The notes: a model not told the origin generated them from the letters alone. Numbered from the stretch's first letter, positions 18,597 to 27,425 are shown. The stretch: DNA of 56,749 bases from Rhodocyclaceae bacterium (GCA_006218025.1 VBWA01000018.1:1-56749), one strand, 5' to 3'. Numbers and translations: made by a program.

Positions 18597-18610
18597 GTTG
18601 ATGTTTCAAC
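18597..18610. promoter_or_regulatory. Palindrome upstream of the CoA ligase-tct operon
   Basis: GTTGATGTTTCAAC, with arms GTTGA and TCAAC, lies in an AT-rich stretch about 120 bases before the CoA ligase gene. Promoter-like elements on the minus strand (TTGAAA, 16 bases, TATTTC) overlap it, so it could be an operator. The regulator is unknown. Confidence 0.3.
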
Positions 18611-18692
18611 AAAAAACGCTGACCTCGAATATGAAATTCGACTGGAGGTTGCCGCCGCCGTCCGCGCCCGAGTCAAGCGCAGTAGCCGTGCC

Positions 18693-18729
18693 CAAAAAAA
18701 AAACAGGGCGCGGAAACCTCCGCGCCCTG
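18693..18729 (-). terminator. Strong Rho-independent terminator after 6S RNA/zapA
   Basis: An eleven-pair stem (CAGGGCGCGGA with TCCGCGCCCTG, loop of four) is followed on the minus strand by about ten T residues. It ends the zapA-6S transcription unit. Confidence 0.9.
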
Positions 18730-18736
18730 CTGTTCA

Positions 18737-18931
18737 ATTCCCCCGCGAGTGCCGTTTGGCCGGCATCCTGAACCTGGGTTCAGAGGGGCCACGTTCCTGC
18801 CGCTTCAGGTTCGCTCACTGGGAGCGATCACAACAGCGGCGTCATTGGGCTGTGGCCGATGCCAATCGGTATTGGTTCAAGGAATGTATGGCCTTGGCGA
18901 ACACCGCAGGGGAAACCCGGGGAAGCCAGGC
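18737..18931 (-). ncRNA. ssrS: 6S RNA
   Basis: About 195 bases between the zapA stop and a strong terminator, the usual position of ssrS. On the minus strand the 5' part carries TTCCCC and the 3' part GGGGGAA, which can pair as the closing stem. The 3' half contains TGAACCCAGGTTCAGGA then TGCCGGCC, resembling the conserved 3' arm of 6S RNA. 6S RNA mimics an open promoter and sequesters sigma-70 RNA polymerase in stationary phase. Ends are estimated from the closing stem; a covariance-model search would settle the call. Confidence 0.65.
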
Positions 18932-18973
18932 AAGTCATTCGCGAATCGGGGGCGGAAATTGCCGGAACAGCGC

Positions 18974-19300
18974 TTAGAACAACTGCTCGTGCTGCGCCAG
19001 CGATTCGTCGAGCTTGGCTTCGATGGAATTTATTCTACGCTGAATCGATTCGCTTTCAAGTGCCGCTGCAACTTCCGTCGGAGTGTTTTTCAGGGCCAGT
19101 AATTCATGGGCCAGATTCAGCGCCGCCATGATCGCGAGGCGCTCGCCGTTGCCGCGCGCGCCGGTCGACGATTTGTCGCCGATGTCCTTCAGCTTGCCGT
19201 CGAGAAAGGCCACCGCGGCTAGCAGCGGCTCGCGCTCAGCGGGTTCGCAGGCCACGCGATATTCCTTGCCCAGCAGCTTCACTTCAAGAGTATTGCTCAT
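18974..19300 (-). CDS. zapA: Cell division protein ZapA
   Basis: A 108-residue cytoplasmic FtsZ-ring stabiliser. The N-terminal MSNTLEVKLLGKEYRVACEPAER strand region, the SSTGARGNGERLAIMAALNLAHELL helix, and a long C-terminal coiled coil match ZapA. It tetramerises and crosslinks FtsZ filaments. Start 19300 is chosen by homology and because it overlaps the stop of the upstream coiled-coil gene (ATGA). A longer frame to 19438 is rejected. The 6S RNA gene follows directly. Confidence 0.9.
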   Translation of the reverse strand: MSNTLEVKLLGKEYRVACEPAEREPLLAAVAFLDGKLKDIGDKSSTGARGNGERLAIMAALNLAHELLALKNTPTEVAAALESESIQRRINSIEAKLDESLAQHEQLF

Positions 19301-19491
19301 TCGTCGGGCAACCGTGACATCAGGGCTTCCAGGCGCTGGCGGGTGATGTCGATCTTCTGCGTCAGTGCGGCCTTTTCCGCCTCGAGGCTGGCGACGTGGG
19401 CACGCAGGGCCTGATTCTCGCTGCGCAGGCTGGAGCACACGGCCAGTATCTGGTCGACCTTGCGTTCAAGGTGATCGAGGGAAACGCTCAT
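19297..19491 (-). CDS. ZapB-like short coiled-coil protein (TIGR02449 type)
   Basis: A 64-residue protein that is almost entirely one heptad-rich helix (LERKVDQILAVCSSLRSENQ to RQRLEALMSRLPDE). It resembles the TIGR02449 family found before zapA in proteobacteria and is similar in size and style to ZapB, a division-site coiled coil that binds ZapA. Its stop overlaps the zapA start, so the two are translated together. A division role is inferred from context. Confidence 0.8.
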   Translation of the reverse strand: MSVSLDHLERKVDQILAVCSSLRSENQALRAHVASLEAEKAALTQKIDITRQRLEALMSRLPDE

Positions 19492-19601
19492 GGCGGCAAG
19501 TTTCCGGGAAAAGTGTAATCAGGTCAAGCAACAAGCTGGGAAACTGAATGTCGTTTGGCAGGCGCTGTCGGTAATCAAGCGCGGTCTGGCAAAATGGCCC
19601 C

Positions 19602-20702
19602 ATGCCCATTGAAGCCTTCTCTCCGGCCAGCCTGCGCCGCGTATTGGTGATCAAGCTGCGCCATCATGGCGATGTGCTGCTTGCGACGCCGGTGCTTTCA
19701 ATGCTGAAGCGCGTGGCGCCGCAGTGCGAAGTGGATGCGCTGGCCTACGCCGATACCGCGCCGATGCTCGAAGGCCACCCGGCGCTGGCGCAACTGCATC
19801 TGATCGACCGCAACTGGAAGCGGCAGGGCTTGTGGCGGCAGGCTGCGGCCGAATGGAAGCTGATCTCGGAGCTGCGCACGAGGCGCTACGACCTTGTGGT
19901 GCATCTCTCGGTGCATACGCGCGGCGCCTGGCTGGTGCGTTTGTTGCGGCCGCGCTGGTCGGTGGCACCGCAATTCCGTGTCGGGTTCTGGGCCAACAGT
20001 TTCACCCACCTTTACCCGGCGCAGTCGGACCCGCTGCGCCACACCGTCGAGACCAATCTCGACAGCCTGCGCGCCCTGGGACTGGAGCCGACCGCCGCCG
20101 ACAAGGTCGTGACCATGGTGCCGGGGGCAAAGGCTGAGGCGCGCGTCGCCGGCTTGCTCGCCGAGCATGGCCTGCAGACGGGTGCTTTCGTCCATGTCCA
20201 TCCCGCCTCGCGCTGGGCCTTCAAGTGCTGGCCCGCCGAACGCGTCGCGGCCTTGTGCGATGCGCTCGCGGCGAAGGGTTGGCCCATCGTGCTGAGCTCG
20301 GCGCCCGATGCGAACGAGAAGGCGCTGATTGCCGCGGTGTGCGCCGCTCGCGACAAAAACGCCGTATCGCCAGCGCCGACTTTCGACATTTCCGGCCAGC
20401 TTTCGCTGAAGGAACTCGCGGCGCTGACGGCGCAGGCCAAACTCTTCGTCGGCGTCGATTCGGCGCCGATGCACATTGCCGCCGCGATGGGCACGCCGGT
20501 GGTCGCCATCTTCGGCCCTTCGGGCGATCTGGAATGGGGGCCGTGGGATCCGTTGCAAAGCGGCCATCGGATCGTTGCCTCGAACACTCACCCATGCCGC
20601 CCCTGCGGCATGGCCGGCTGCAACGACAGCAAGATCAGCGACTGCCTGACCACCTTGCCGGTGGCGCAGGTTTTATCAGCATGCGAGGATCTGCTGGCGT
20701 GA
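19602..20702 (+). CDS. waaQ: LPS core heptosyltransferase III-like protein (GT9)
   Basis: A 366-residue GT-B glycosyltransferase of family 9, closest to the WaaQ branch. The N-terminal VLVIKLRHHGDVLLATPVLSMLK motif, the FVGVDSAPMHIAAAMGTPVVAIFGPS nucleotide-heptose segment and the Cys-rich tail HPCRPCGMAGCNDSKISDCL are all typical. It would add a side heptose to the inner LPS core on the cytoplasmic face. It overlaps the waaG-like gene. One copy of the dispersed 26-nt motif lies inside it (20359-20384), coding SPAPTFD in a variable region. Confidence 0.87.
   Translation: MPIEAFSPASLRRVLVIKLRHHGDVLLATPVLSMLKRVAPQCEVDALAYADTAPMLEGHPALAQLHLIDRNWKRQGLWRQAAAEWKLISELRTRRYDLVVHLSVHTRGAWLVRLLRPRWSVAPQFRVGFWANSFTHLYPAQSDPLRHTVETNLDSLRALGLEPTAADKVVTMVPGAKAEARVAGLLAEHGLQTGAFVHVHPASRWAFKCWPAERVAALCDALAAKGWPIVLSSAPDANEKALIAAVCAARDKNAVSPAPTFDISGQLSLKELAALTAQAKLFVGVDSAPMHIAAAMGTPVVAIFGPSGDLEWGPWDPLQSGHRIVASNTHPCRPCGMAGCNDSKISDCLTTLPVAQVLSACEDLLA
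20359..20384 (+). repeat. Dispersed 26-nt motif, copy 2 (in waaQ)
   Basis: Two differences from consensus; reads in frame as SPAPTFD. Similarity to the copy at 40379 continues six bases further (GACAT). Confidence 0.7.
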
Positions 20703-21796
20703 AGCTCGCCATCGTCCGCCAGAAATACACGCCTTTCGGCGGCGCCGAGCGCTTTGTCGAGCGTGCACTGGCGGCGCTGAGGGCAAACCATGTAGATGTT
20801 TCGATCGTCGCGCGCGAATGGCAGGATGATGTCGCGGGCGACATGCCGTGCGTGCGCGTGAATCCCTTCTATCTCGGCCGCACCTGGCGCGATGCCGGCT
20901 TCTCGCGCGGCGTGCAGCGTCTGCTGGCGCAGCGGCGCTTCGATCTGGTGCAAAGCCACGAGCGCATTCCCGGCTGCGATATCTACCGCGCCGGCGACGG
21001 CGTCCATGCCACCTGGCTGGAACTGCGCAACAAGCCGTCGGATGCCTATTCGCCGTGGCACCGCTACACGATCGCGGCGGAGGCGGAAATGTTCCGCCAC
21101 CCGAAGCTGCGCACGGTGATCTGCAATTCGCGCATGGTGCGTGACGACATCGCGCGCCGCTTCGGCCTCGCCGGCGAGAAGCTGCAGGTGATCTACAGCG
21201 GCGTCGACCTCGATGCTTTTCATCCGCGCCTGCGCGAGGAGCAGGGGCTGGCCTTGCGCGAAAAGACCGGCGTTGGCGAGACGGCGCCGGTGCTGCTCTT
21301 CGTCGGTTCCGGCTACCAGCGCAAGGGCGTGCCGACGCTGCTGCGCGCGCTATCGCAGATGAAGCGCAACGACGCCCGGCTCTGGGTAGTCGGCCGCGAC
21401 AAGGACGAGATGCTGATGCGCAAGCTGGCGCAAACCCTGGGCGTCGATGAGCGCGTGCTGTTCCTCGGCGCGCAGACCGATGTCAAGCCCTTCTACGGCG
21501 CGGCGGACGTCTTCGCCCTGCCGACGATCTACGATCCCTTTCCCAATGCCGCATTGGAGGCGCTGGCCTGCGGCCTGCCGCTGGTCACCACCACGACCTG
21601 CGGCGCGGCGGAACTGGTCACGGCGGACAATGGTCTGGTGATTTCCGCCGGTGACGATGCGGCTCTGGCGGCCGGCCTGGATGCCCTGTGCGGCCGCGCG
21701 CCGGCGATGCGCGATGCCGCGCGCGCCAGCGTCGCCCACCTCGCCCTGGCGCAGATGGCGGCGCAGCTGATGGGACTTTATTCGCGGCTGGTATAA
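20699..21796 (+). CDS. waaG: LPS core glucosyltransferase I-like protein (GT4)
   Basis: A 365-residue GT-B enzyme resembling WaaG, which adds glucose from UDP-glucose to heptose II. It has VKLAIVRQKYTPFGGAERFVER at the N terminus, the QSHERIPGCDIYRAGDGVHATWL segment, VIYSGVDLDAFHP, and the family 4 E-x7-E motif in FPNAALEALACGLPLV. The GTG at 20699 overlaps the waaQ stop; an in-frame ATG at 20681 is the alternative. The 3' end overlaps the convergent gene by 19 bases. Confidence 0.85.
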   Translation: MKLAIVRQKYTPFGGAERFVERALAALRANHVDVSIVAREWQDDVAGDMPCVRVNPFYLGRTWRDAGFSRGVQRLLAQRRFDLVQSHERIPGCDIYRAGDGVHATWLELRNKPSDAYSPWHRYTIAAEAEMFRHPKLRTVICNSRMVRDDIARRFGLAGEKLQVIYSGVDLDAFHPRLREEQGLALREKTGVGETAPVLLFVGSGYQRKGVPTLLRALSQMKRNDARLWVVGRDKDEMLMRKLAQTLGVDERVLFLGAQTDVKPFYGAADVFALPTIYDPFPNAALEALACGLPLVTTTTCGAAELVTADNGLVISAGDDAALAAGLDALCGRAPAMRDAARASVAHLALAQMAAQLMGLYSRLV

Positions 21797-22911
21797 GCCG
21801 TGGCGTCGGCCACCACCGGCCGCAGGCGCTCGACGAAGGCTTCGAAGGAAAATTGCGCGAGGTGCGTGTCGGCCAGTTCGGGTTTCGGTCTGGCGCGGCC
21901 CGCGAGCAATTCGTCGAGCAGGCGGCCGAAATCTGCGCCGCCATCCAGCCGCGGGTCGCGGTAGAGAAAACCGGTCAGGTCGTTGGTCACCGTTTCGGTG
22001 AATGGTGGCGCATGGACTGCGATCACGGATGTGCCGCAGGCCTGCGCCTCGATGATGTTGAGACCCAGCGCCTCCTTTTCGGGCAGGCCCGAGAGCAGGT
22101 AGTCGAGCTGCGGATAAATCGCGGCGACGTTGCCCTGCTGGCCCCAGAAGCGCACTTGTCCGACCGCCAGCGCGGCGAGCGCGCGGTCGAGGTCGCGCAC
22201 CGAGGCATAGCCCCCGCTGCCGAAGATTTCGAGATTCACTTGTGGATGACGGGCGAGTACAGGCGCGAGATACGAGAACAGCAGCGGGAACTGCTTGATC
22301 GGCGTCAGGCGCGAGACGATGCCCAGCGTGAGGCCGGGACGCCGCTCGAATGGCGGATGCGGGCGCAGCATCTCGACCAGCGGTTCGAACCATCCCAGCA
22401 GGCGGTCGCGCCCCTTGTGCCGGTCCCAGTCGTAGCGGCTGGTGCGGCGGATTTCTTTCCCGTCGCTGCGGTTGGCCAGGTCGGCGACGCCGTACAGCGG
22501 CTCATCCCAGGCCGGCAGCCCGGCCGCCTTGAGGCCGTCGCGCACCCAGCCGGAGACGGCGTAAATTCGATCGTGATCGGCGAAGACGGCAGGGTCGCGC
22601 CCCTGCACCGGCATGTGCGCGATCGCGCTGCGCATCCGCTGCGGCATCGCGCCGCGCAATTCGACCGGCAGCGGGCCGTGCGACAGCAGCCAGAGCGGCC
22701 CGGCGGGCAGATGCTGCGGCAAGTCGGCGGCACCGGCGACGGCGATGCGCTCGGTATCGGCGGGCAGTCCGAGCTTGTCCCAGAATCCGGCACACGGATG
22801 CACCAGCAAGCGCGTCGGCACGCCGAGTTGCGACAGCGCGCGGCACACGAAGGCGGTGTACACCTCGCCGCCGCCGAAGTGCTGCTGCAAGTTGATCTGG
22901 ACCAGTTTCAT
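21778..22911 (-). CDS. Glycosyltransferase family 4 protein
   Basis: A 377-residue GT-B glycosyltransferase. It starts MKLVQINLQQHFGGGEVYTAF and has the C-terminal LSGLPEKEALGLNIIEAQACGTSVIAV segment containing the E-x7-E donor-binding motif. It probably adds one sugar of the outer core or O-unit; donor and acceptor cannot be inferred. Last gene of the long minus-strand LPS operon; its ATG overlaps the stop of the O-antigen ligase gene, which fixes the start. Confidence 0.85.
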   Translation of the reverse strand: MKLVQINLQQHFGGGEVYTAFVCRALSQLGVPTRLLVHPCAGFWDKLGLPADTERIAVAGAADLPQHLPAGPLWLLSHGPLPVELRGAMPQRMRSAIAHMPVQGRDPAVFADHDRIYAVSGWVRDGLKAAGLPAWDEPLYGVADLANRSDGKEIRRTSRYDWDRHKGRDRLLGWFEPLVEMLRPHPPFERRPGLTLGIVSRLTPIKQFPLLFSYLAPVLARHPQVNLEIFGSGGYASVRDLDRALAALAVGQVRFWGQQGNVAAIYPQLDYLLSGLPEKEALGLNIIEAQACGTSVIAVHAPPFTETVTNDLTGFLYRDPRLDGGADFGRLLDELLAGRARPKPELADTHLAQFSFEAFVERLRPVVADATAYTSRE

Positions 22912-24191
22912 GTCTGCTTTCGCGGATTTTTCATCGCCGCGATCAGCACGCCGCAGAGGAAGGCGAACAGCCCCAGCCGCCAGCCGGAAAGATGGCCGTC
23001 GAGCAGGCAGCGCAACAAATAGCTGCCGGTCAGGAAGCTGAACATCAGGCCGGCAGCGTCGTCGTGCTGGCGGAACTGCCGCCAGCCGCCGCGAATCGCC
23101 AGCCCGGCGGTGAGCAGCAGCAGGGCAAGGCCGGGGAGGCCGGCAGCGAGCGCGAAATCGAGCCAGCCGCTGTGGCTGCTGACGAAGCCCTTCTGGCCGA
23201 ATTTCGCCTCGATCACCCGACCGAAGCCGTCGCGGCCGAAACCGAGGCCCAGCGGATGCTCGCCGACGGCCAGCATGGCCTGGTGTGTCCAGGCGGCACG
23301 CGCATAGGCAGATTCCTCGAGCGCCGCTCCCGACGGCGTCGGCGGACGCGATGTCGGGTCGCCGCTCAGCCAATACAAACCGGAAGAGTTCCAGCCAACG
23401 ACTATCGACTCCTTCAATCCGCCCCAGCGCGAATCGAGCGCAAAAGACGCGCCGCCCAGCGCTGCGACGACCAACAGCAACAGAAGGAAACGCGGCTGGC
23501 GCCGGGCCATCCAGGCGGTCGCCGTCAACAGCAGTACGGCACTGACGACGGTGCCGTTGCGGGTACGCAGGACAGCGTCGGCAATCAGGGCAAGGGCGAA
23601 CGCCGACCAGGCCAGCCGGGGTGCGGAAATCGCCTCAACCGGGCCGACGGACAGTACCGCGAGTCTGTCGGCGAGGAGCAGCGCAAGCAGGAAACCGCTC
23701 AGACTGCTGTGGTAGTCGCGCTCGCCGATGGGCACGATTCCGGCAGGCCATGCGCCCGACGCACCCGCCGATATCCACAGCCAGAGTTGCCAGCCGAACA
23801 TCCAGAGCATGTGCGCCAGCAGCGCCGCGACCACAGCGCGGATGGCCAGACGGGGTTCCAGACGTGTCGCAGCATAGGCCGCCAGGGCCGCCGTCAGCAG
23901 CGGCATGATCCAGTCGCCGCGCAGGTTGTCCAGCGCAAGAGTCGGCGCTGGCGCTACGGTAACGGAATGCAAGGCCAGCCAGGCCGTGGTCGCCACCAGT
24001 GCCCACGCCGCGGGCTTCAGTGCCGGCAGCGGCTGCGGGCGCGGCGCGCGGCGCAAGCTTGCCAGCAGCGTCAGCAAGCCGACCAGCAGCAGCAGGTTGC
24101 GCAGGGCAATCGTATGAGGAATGGGAAAGACGAAAACGATCGCGGCAAGCCAGGCCTGCCAGAACCAGGTCACCGCCGCGCCGCGCATCAT
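22908..24191 (-). CDS. O-antigen ligase/polymerase family membrane protein
   Basis: A 427-residue integral membrane protein with about twelve hydrophobic segments and a large periplasmic loop in the second half (GWNSSGLYWLSGDPTSRPPTP to FVSSHSGWLDFALAAGLPG). The HSGWLDFALAAG part matches the Wzy_C domain of WaaL-type ligases, which join O-antigen to lipid A-core. WaaL and Wzy share this fold, so ligase versus polymerase is open. It lies between glycosyltransferase genes with four-base overlaps. A copy of the dispersed motif encodes VAPAPTL near residue 80. Confidence 0.8.
   Translation of the reverse strand: MMRGAAVTWFWQAWLAAIVFVFPIPHTIALRNLLLLVGLLTLLASLRRAPRPQPLPALKPAAWALVATTAWLALHSVTVAPAPTLALDNLRGDWIMPLLTAALAAYAATRLEPRLAIRAVVAALLAHMLWMFGWQLWLWISAGASGAWPAGIVPIGERDYHSSLSGFLLALLLADRLAVLSVGPVEAISAPRLAWSAFALALIADAVLRTRNGTVVSAVLLLTATAWMARRQPRFLLLLLVVAALGGASFALDSRWGGLKESIVVGWNSSGLYWLSGDPTSRPPTPSGAALEESAYARAAWTHQAMLAVGEHPLGLGFGRDGFGRVIEAKFGQKGFVSSHSGWLDFALAAGLPGLALLLLTAGLAIRGGWRQFRQHDDAAGLMFSFLTGSYLLRCLLDGHLSGWRLGLFAFLCGVLIAAMKNPRKQT
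23937..23962 (-). repeat. Dispersed 26-nt motif, copy 3 (in O-antigen ligase)
   Basis: Core AGTCGGCGCTGG is exact; about six differences outside it. Reads as VAPAPTL in the ligase frame. Confidence 0.55.
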
Positions 24192-25165
24192 TTGCCGGCT
24201 CCGGCCAGCCAGGAGCGCAGCCAGTGACGGGCGATGCGGCGTCGCTGCGCGTTGTCGCGGGCGTGGCGCCAGAGCAGGCGCAGGAATCCCTCACGGCGCA
24301 GGCGGCACAGGGTGCGGGCCGCCGCTTCGCGATCGGGCATCTTCGCCAGCTTGTGGAACACCGACAGGGCGCCATCCACCAGGTGCTCGTCGATCAACGC
24401 GCGCAATTCGGCATCGTCATCCAGAGCGGCGGACATCGCCGCCAGCGCTTCGGCGTTAACCACGCTGCTGTCCACGATGGCCTGCAGCCGGCGCTGGCTC
24501 TGCTCGGGCGTGAAGCGGCGCAGCGGAATCCGGTAATGCACGGCGATGTGGCCCGTATAGCGCACGCGCGTTGCCGCCAGCAGCGCCCGCGTGGTCCAGA
24601 TCACGTCCTCGTGGATCAGCCGCGGCACGAAGCGGTAGCCCTTGCCCTCGATGAAATCGCGGCGATAGAGGTGCATCCAGACCATGTGCAGGAAGCGCCC
24701 GGCGCGCAAGCGCTGGCGCAGCCATTCGCGACCGGGCACGATGCCCGTGACCGGCGCATCAGCGTAGATCGGATAGTCCTTCTCGCGCCCCTCGAAGTGG
24801 TAGTTGGCATTCAGCAGCACCATGTCGAGCTGCCCGTCTTCCGCCAGGCGCAGCGCGTCGGCGTAGGCGTCGGGCGAAACGAAATCGTCGGAATCGACGA
24901 AGGCAAGGTACTTGCCGTGCGCCGCGTCGAGCCCGGTGTTGCGCGCCGCCGAAAGCCCGCCGTTCTCCTGGCGGATCACGCGCATCTGCGGCAGGCGCGA
25001 CGCGAACCCGGCAAGGATGGTCGGGCAGTCGTCGGTCGAACCGTCGTCGACCACGATGATCTCGTCGACCGGCGGGTTCAGCGCGGCGAGGCTTTCCAAG
25101 CAGCGCGGCAGGTAGGGCGCGACGTTGTAGACCGGAACCACCAGTGAGAGCAAAGAGGCGGTCAT
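24188..25165 (-). CDS. Glycosyltransferase family 2 protein
   Basis: A 325-residue GT-A enzyme. The N-terminal LSLVVPVYNVAPYLPRCLESL, IIVVDDGSTDDCP and the metal-binding FVDSDDFVSPDAY (DxD) are clear. The C-terminal third is helical and basic and may contact membrane or acceptor. It belongs to the LPS operon, overlapping its neighbours by four bases on each side. Sugar specificity unknown. Confidence 0.87.
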   Translation of the reverse strand: MTASLLSLVVPVYNVAPYLPRCLESLAALNPPVDEIIVVDDGSTDDCPTILAGFASRLPQMRVIRQENGGLSAARNTGLDAAHGKYLAFVDSDDFVSPDAYADALRLAEDGQLDMVLLNANYHFEGREKDYPIYADAPVTGIVPGREWLRQRLRAGRFLHMVWMHLYRRDFIEGKGYRFVPRLIHEDVIWTTRALLAATRVRYTGHIAVHYRIPLRRFTPEQSQRRLQAIVDSSVVNAEALAAMSAALDDDAELRALIDEHLVDGALSVFHKLAKMPDREAAARTLCRLRREGFLRLLWRHARDNAQRRRIARHWLRSWLAGAGK

Positions 25166-26139
25166 TGCAGCCGTCCCCGTTTGCCCTCGTGCCAGGCCAG
25201 CAGCGCGTTGTGCAGCGTTTCCGCGCGATGGGCGTAGGTGTGCCGTGCCATGACATGGGCGTGGCAGCGTTCGGCGAGCTCGCGCGCGGCGGCGAAGTTC
25301 GCCAGCCAGTATTCGATTTGCGCGACAGCTTCGTCCAGCCCCTCGAACTCGGCCCAGTTGTCCCCGGGCGTGAAGTCGTCGCGTGCATGTGTGCGCCGGT
25401 CGCAGAGCAGGAAGCCGCCGCAGGCCGGAATGCCGTAGCAGCGCTCGGGCAGGCCCGAGGCCACCGGCGCGCCGTAGTCGCAGGAGGCGCCGAAGTTGAG
25501 GTTGATGCGGCTCTTCTGGATCAGCGCCACCTGTTCTTCGACACTCATGCCGGCCGATTCGCGGAACAGGAAGCGGATGCCACGCGCCGCCAGCCGCTCG
25601 CCCAGCGCGGTGAAGAACTCCTGCCGACTGCGCATTTCCTGGTAGCGAAGGCCGTCCATGGCGCCGAAGAAGCTGACGTCGTGCTCATAGCGGGCCGGGT
25701 CGCGCAATTCGGCGAGCGTCGCGCCGTGCAAGTGATAGCGGGCGATGTCGGCGGCATTGGGCAGGTAGAGCAGGCTGTCGGCGAAACTGCGCTGCGAGTC
25801 GACCAGGCTGTGCGTGGCATAGATGTCGAACAGGCGCCCGCGGTCCAGCCAGTCCAGCCGCCATGCCGCGCGATTAAGGTAGTGCGGCGCATCCTGGTTC
25901 CAGACGAACAGCGGTATGCCTTGCCGGCGCAGGAAACGATGCATGCCCCATATCGTCAGTGGATGGCGCAGGCCTTCGTAGAACCAGGTGTAGGCGCCGA
26001 GGATGCGCTGCGCTTCGCTGCGATCGGCGTCCTGCCAGCGCCGACTTTCGCGCAGAACCAAGCCGCGCGCCGCGAGCTCGCGGCGCAGTGCCGGATGCAG
26101 GCTGCCGTGGGCGATCAGCAGGACATCTCTGACCGTCAT
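25162..26139 (-). CDS. CgeB-like glycosyltransferase (GT4-type C-terminal domain)
   Basis: A 325-residue protein. The N-terminal half (VLLIAHGSLHPALRRELAARG, PLFVWNQDAPHYLNR) resembles DUF3880/CgeB-type proteins. The C-terminal half has INLNFGASCDYG and LPERCYGIPACGGFLLCDRR, the usual glycosyl-transferase segment. The start at 26139 overlaps the FkbM gene stop. A much longer open frame to 27012 on this strand is a shadow. A dispersed-motif copy is read here as ESRRWQD. Confidence 0.75.
   Translation of the reverse strand: MTVRDVLLIAHGSLHPALRRELAARGLVLRESRRWQDADRSEAQRILGAYTWFYEGLRHPLTIWGMHRFLRRQGIPLFVWNQDAPHYLNRAAWRLDWLDRGRLFDIYATHSLVDSQRSFADSLLYLPNAADIARYHLHGATLAELRDPARYEHDVSFFGAMDGLRYQEMRSRQEFFTALGERLAARGIRFLFRESAGMSVEEQVALIQKSRINLNFGASCDYGAPVASGLPERCYGIPACGGFLLCDRRTHARDDFTPGDNWAEFEGLDEAVAQIEYWLANFAAARELAERCHAHVMARHTYAHRAETLHNALLAWHEGKRGRLQ
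26024..26049 (+). repeat. Dispersed 26-nt motif, copy 4
   Basis: The last 16 bases match the consensus exactly and a few bases differ in the first ten. The enclosing minus-strand gene reads it as ESRRWQD, a different frame from copies 2 and 3. Confidence 0.65.
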
Positions 26140-26861
26140 TCGGGCCGATGGAAGAAAAACACATTCTTGCGGATCAGCGAGAAGTCCAGCGCGAAGCCCT
26201 TCGCCACGAGGCCGGCGAACATCTCCGACAGCACGCGGTCGCCGAGCACGTCGGGATGGGTTTCGACGCAGATCTTCCGCACCGTCGAAAGCTCGGCACC
26301 GGCAAAGAACTCGGCTTCGCCGCCCTCGATATCCACGATCAGGAAGCTGGGCTTGACGCGCGCGAGCTCGCTGTTGAGGTCGATCTGCTTGACGGTGATG
26401 GCCCTGCCACCCGTGCGATGCGCCGAAGAGGCCCAGAAGTCGTCTTCGAGGTGGAACTCGCGTTCGCCGTCGCCCCTCGCCAGCAGCGCATTGATCAGGG
26501 TCGGCGCCACCTTGTTCTTCGCATGGGTCTCGCGAATCAGCGGAATCAGCTCCGGGTTGGCCTCGTAGGCGAAGACCCTGTCCGCACCGGTACGCTTGGC
26601 GCAGTACGCCGAAAGGAAGCCGAGTCCGGCGCCGACTTCGAACACCACATCGTCGGCCGCGAGGCGCCTGGAAATGATCTCGATTTCCTTGGCTTCGTAG
26701 TCGCCGAGGTAGATTTCGCGCGCGATGCCCGGCGAGACCAGCGCATGCTTCACCGGCAGCAGCACGCCGTGGTTGTCGGCCCAATCGGGCTGGCCGAATT
26801 GGTAAATAAGGCGCCAGGCGAGTTTCTTCAGTTTGCGTGCGGTGCGGCCGTTGCTGCGCAT
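26136..26861 (-). CDS. FkbM-family methyltransferase
   Basis: A 241-residue SAM-dependent methyltransferase. Motif I is VVFEVGAGLGFLSAYCA, followed by VFAYEANPELIPLIRE; the FkbM feature FLIVDIEGGEAEFF is present. It probably O-methylates a sugar in the O-antigen or outer core. No strong ribosome site is visible before ATG 26861, but only three bases separate it from the preceding acyltransferase gene, so translation is likely coupled. Confidence 0.85.
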   Translation of the reverse strand: MRSNGRTARKLKKLAWRLIYQFGQPDWADNHGVLLPVKHALVSPGIAREIYLGDYEAKEIEIISRRLAADDVVFEVGAGLGFLSAYCAKRTGADRVFAYEANPELIPLIRETHAKNKVAPTLINALLARGDGEREFHLEDDFWASSAHRTGGRAITVKQIDLNSELARVKPSFLIVDIEGGEAEFFAGAELSTVRKICVETHPDVLGDRVLSEMFAGLVAKGFALDFSLIRKNVFFFHRPE

Positions 26862-26864
26862 GGA

Positions 26865-27425
26865 TTATTCCCTGTATTTTTTGATCGCTGCCGGCACGCC
26901 GGCGACCACCGCGTAAGGCGGCACATCCTCTCGTACCACGGCGCCGGCGGCGACCACGGCGCCGTCGCCGATGGTGATGCCGGCCAGGATGATCGCGTTG
27001 GCGCCAAGCCATACGTCGCGGCCGATGCGTATTGGGCGCGCATCCACCGGCTGCGAGCGGATCGTCGCGCCACGCGCATGGCGGTGCTGGTAGGAAATGA
27101 TCCGCACGCCAGGGCCGATCAGGGTGTCCTCGCCGATATCGACGCCGCCGGTGCCGTTGACGATGCTGAAATTATTGACCTCGACCCGGTCACCCAGCCT
27201 GACGCCGCCCTCGCCGCCCTGCACGTAGGCGTAGCGGTTGAGCGTCACCTTGTCGCCGAAGCGCACGCCGGGACTGCGCGAGGCATCGACCGAGGCGCCC
27301 GCGTGGATCTTGCAGCCGCGTCCGAGTTCGATGCGCTCATGGCCCTTGATATAGGCGGAGAAGGACACCCGGTTGCCGGCGCGGCGCTGCTGCACGATAA
27401 ACAGGAAATGCTTGAGAAAGTTCAC
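26865..27425 (-). CDS. Hexapeptide-repeat (left-handed beta-helix) acyltransferase
   Basis: A 186-residue LbetaH acyltransferase of the WcaF/maltose-acetyltransferase type. Hexapeptide repeats run from about residue 30, with the C-terminal pattern IRIGRDVWLGANAIILAGITIGDGAVVAAGAVV. It would transfer an acetyl or other acyl group to a sugar. The start is GTG 27425, overlapping the asnB stop (GTGA); a longer frame has no support. Confidence 0.82.
   Translation of the reverse strand: MNFLKHFLFIVQQRRAGNRVSFSAYIKGHERIELGRGCKIHAGASVDASRSPGVRFGDKVTLNRYAYVQGGEGGVRLGDRVEVNNFSIVNGTGGVDIGEDTLIGPGVRIISYQHRHARGATIRSQPVDARPIRIGRDVWLGANAIILAGITIGDGAVVAAGAVVREDVPPYAVVAGVPAAIKKYRE

Noticed and set aside
20225-20680. 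N-terminal extension of the waaG frame
   Set aside because: It lies inside waaQ in another frame; WaaG homology begins at VKLAIVRQKY, near 20699.
26620-26640. Motif-like GGCGCCGACTTCG in the FkbM gene
   Set aside because: It encodes the SAM-binding EVGAG segment; flanks do not follow the consensus.
26142-27012. Upstream extension of the CgeB-like glycosyltransferase frame
   Set aside because: It overlaps the FkbM gene entirely and has non-protein-like composition; the ATG at 26139 with a four-base overlap is better.
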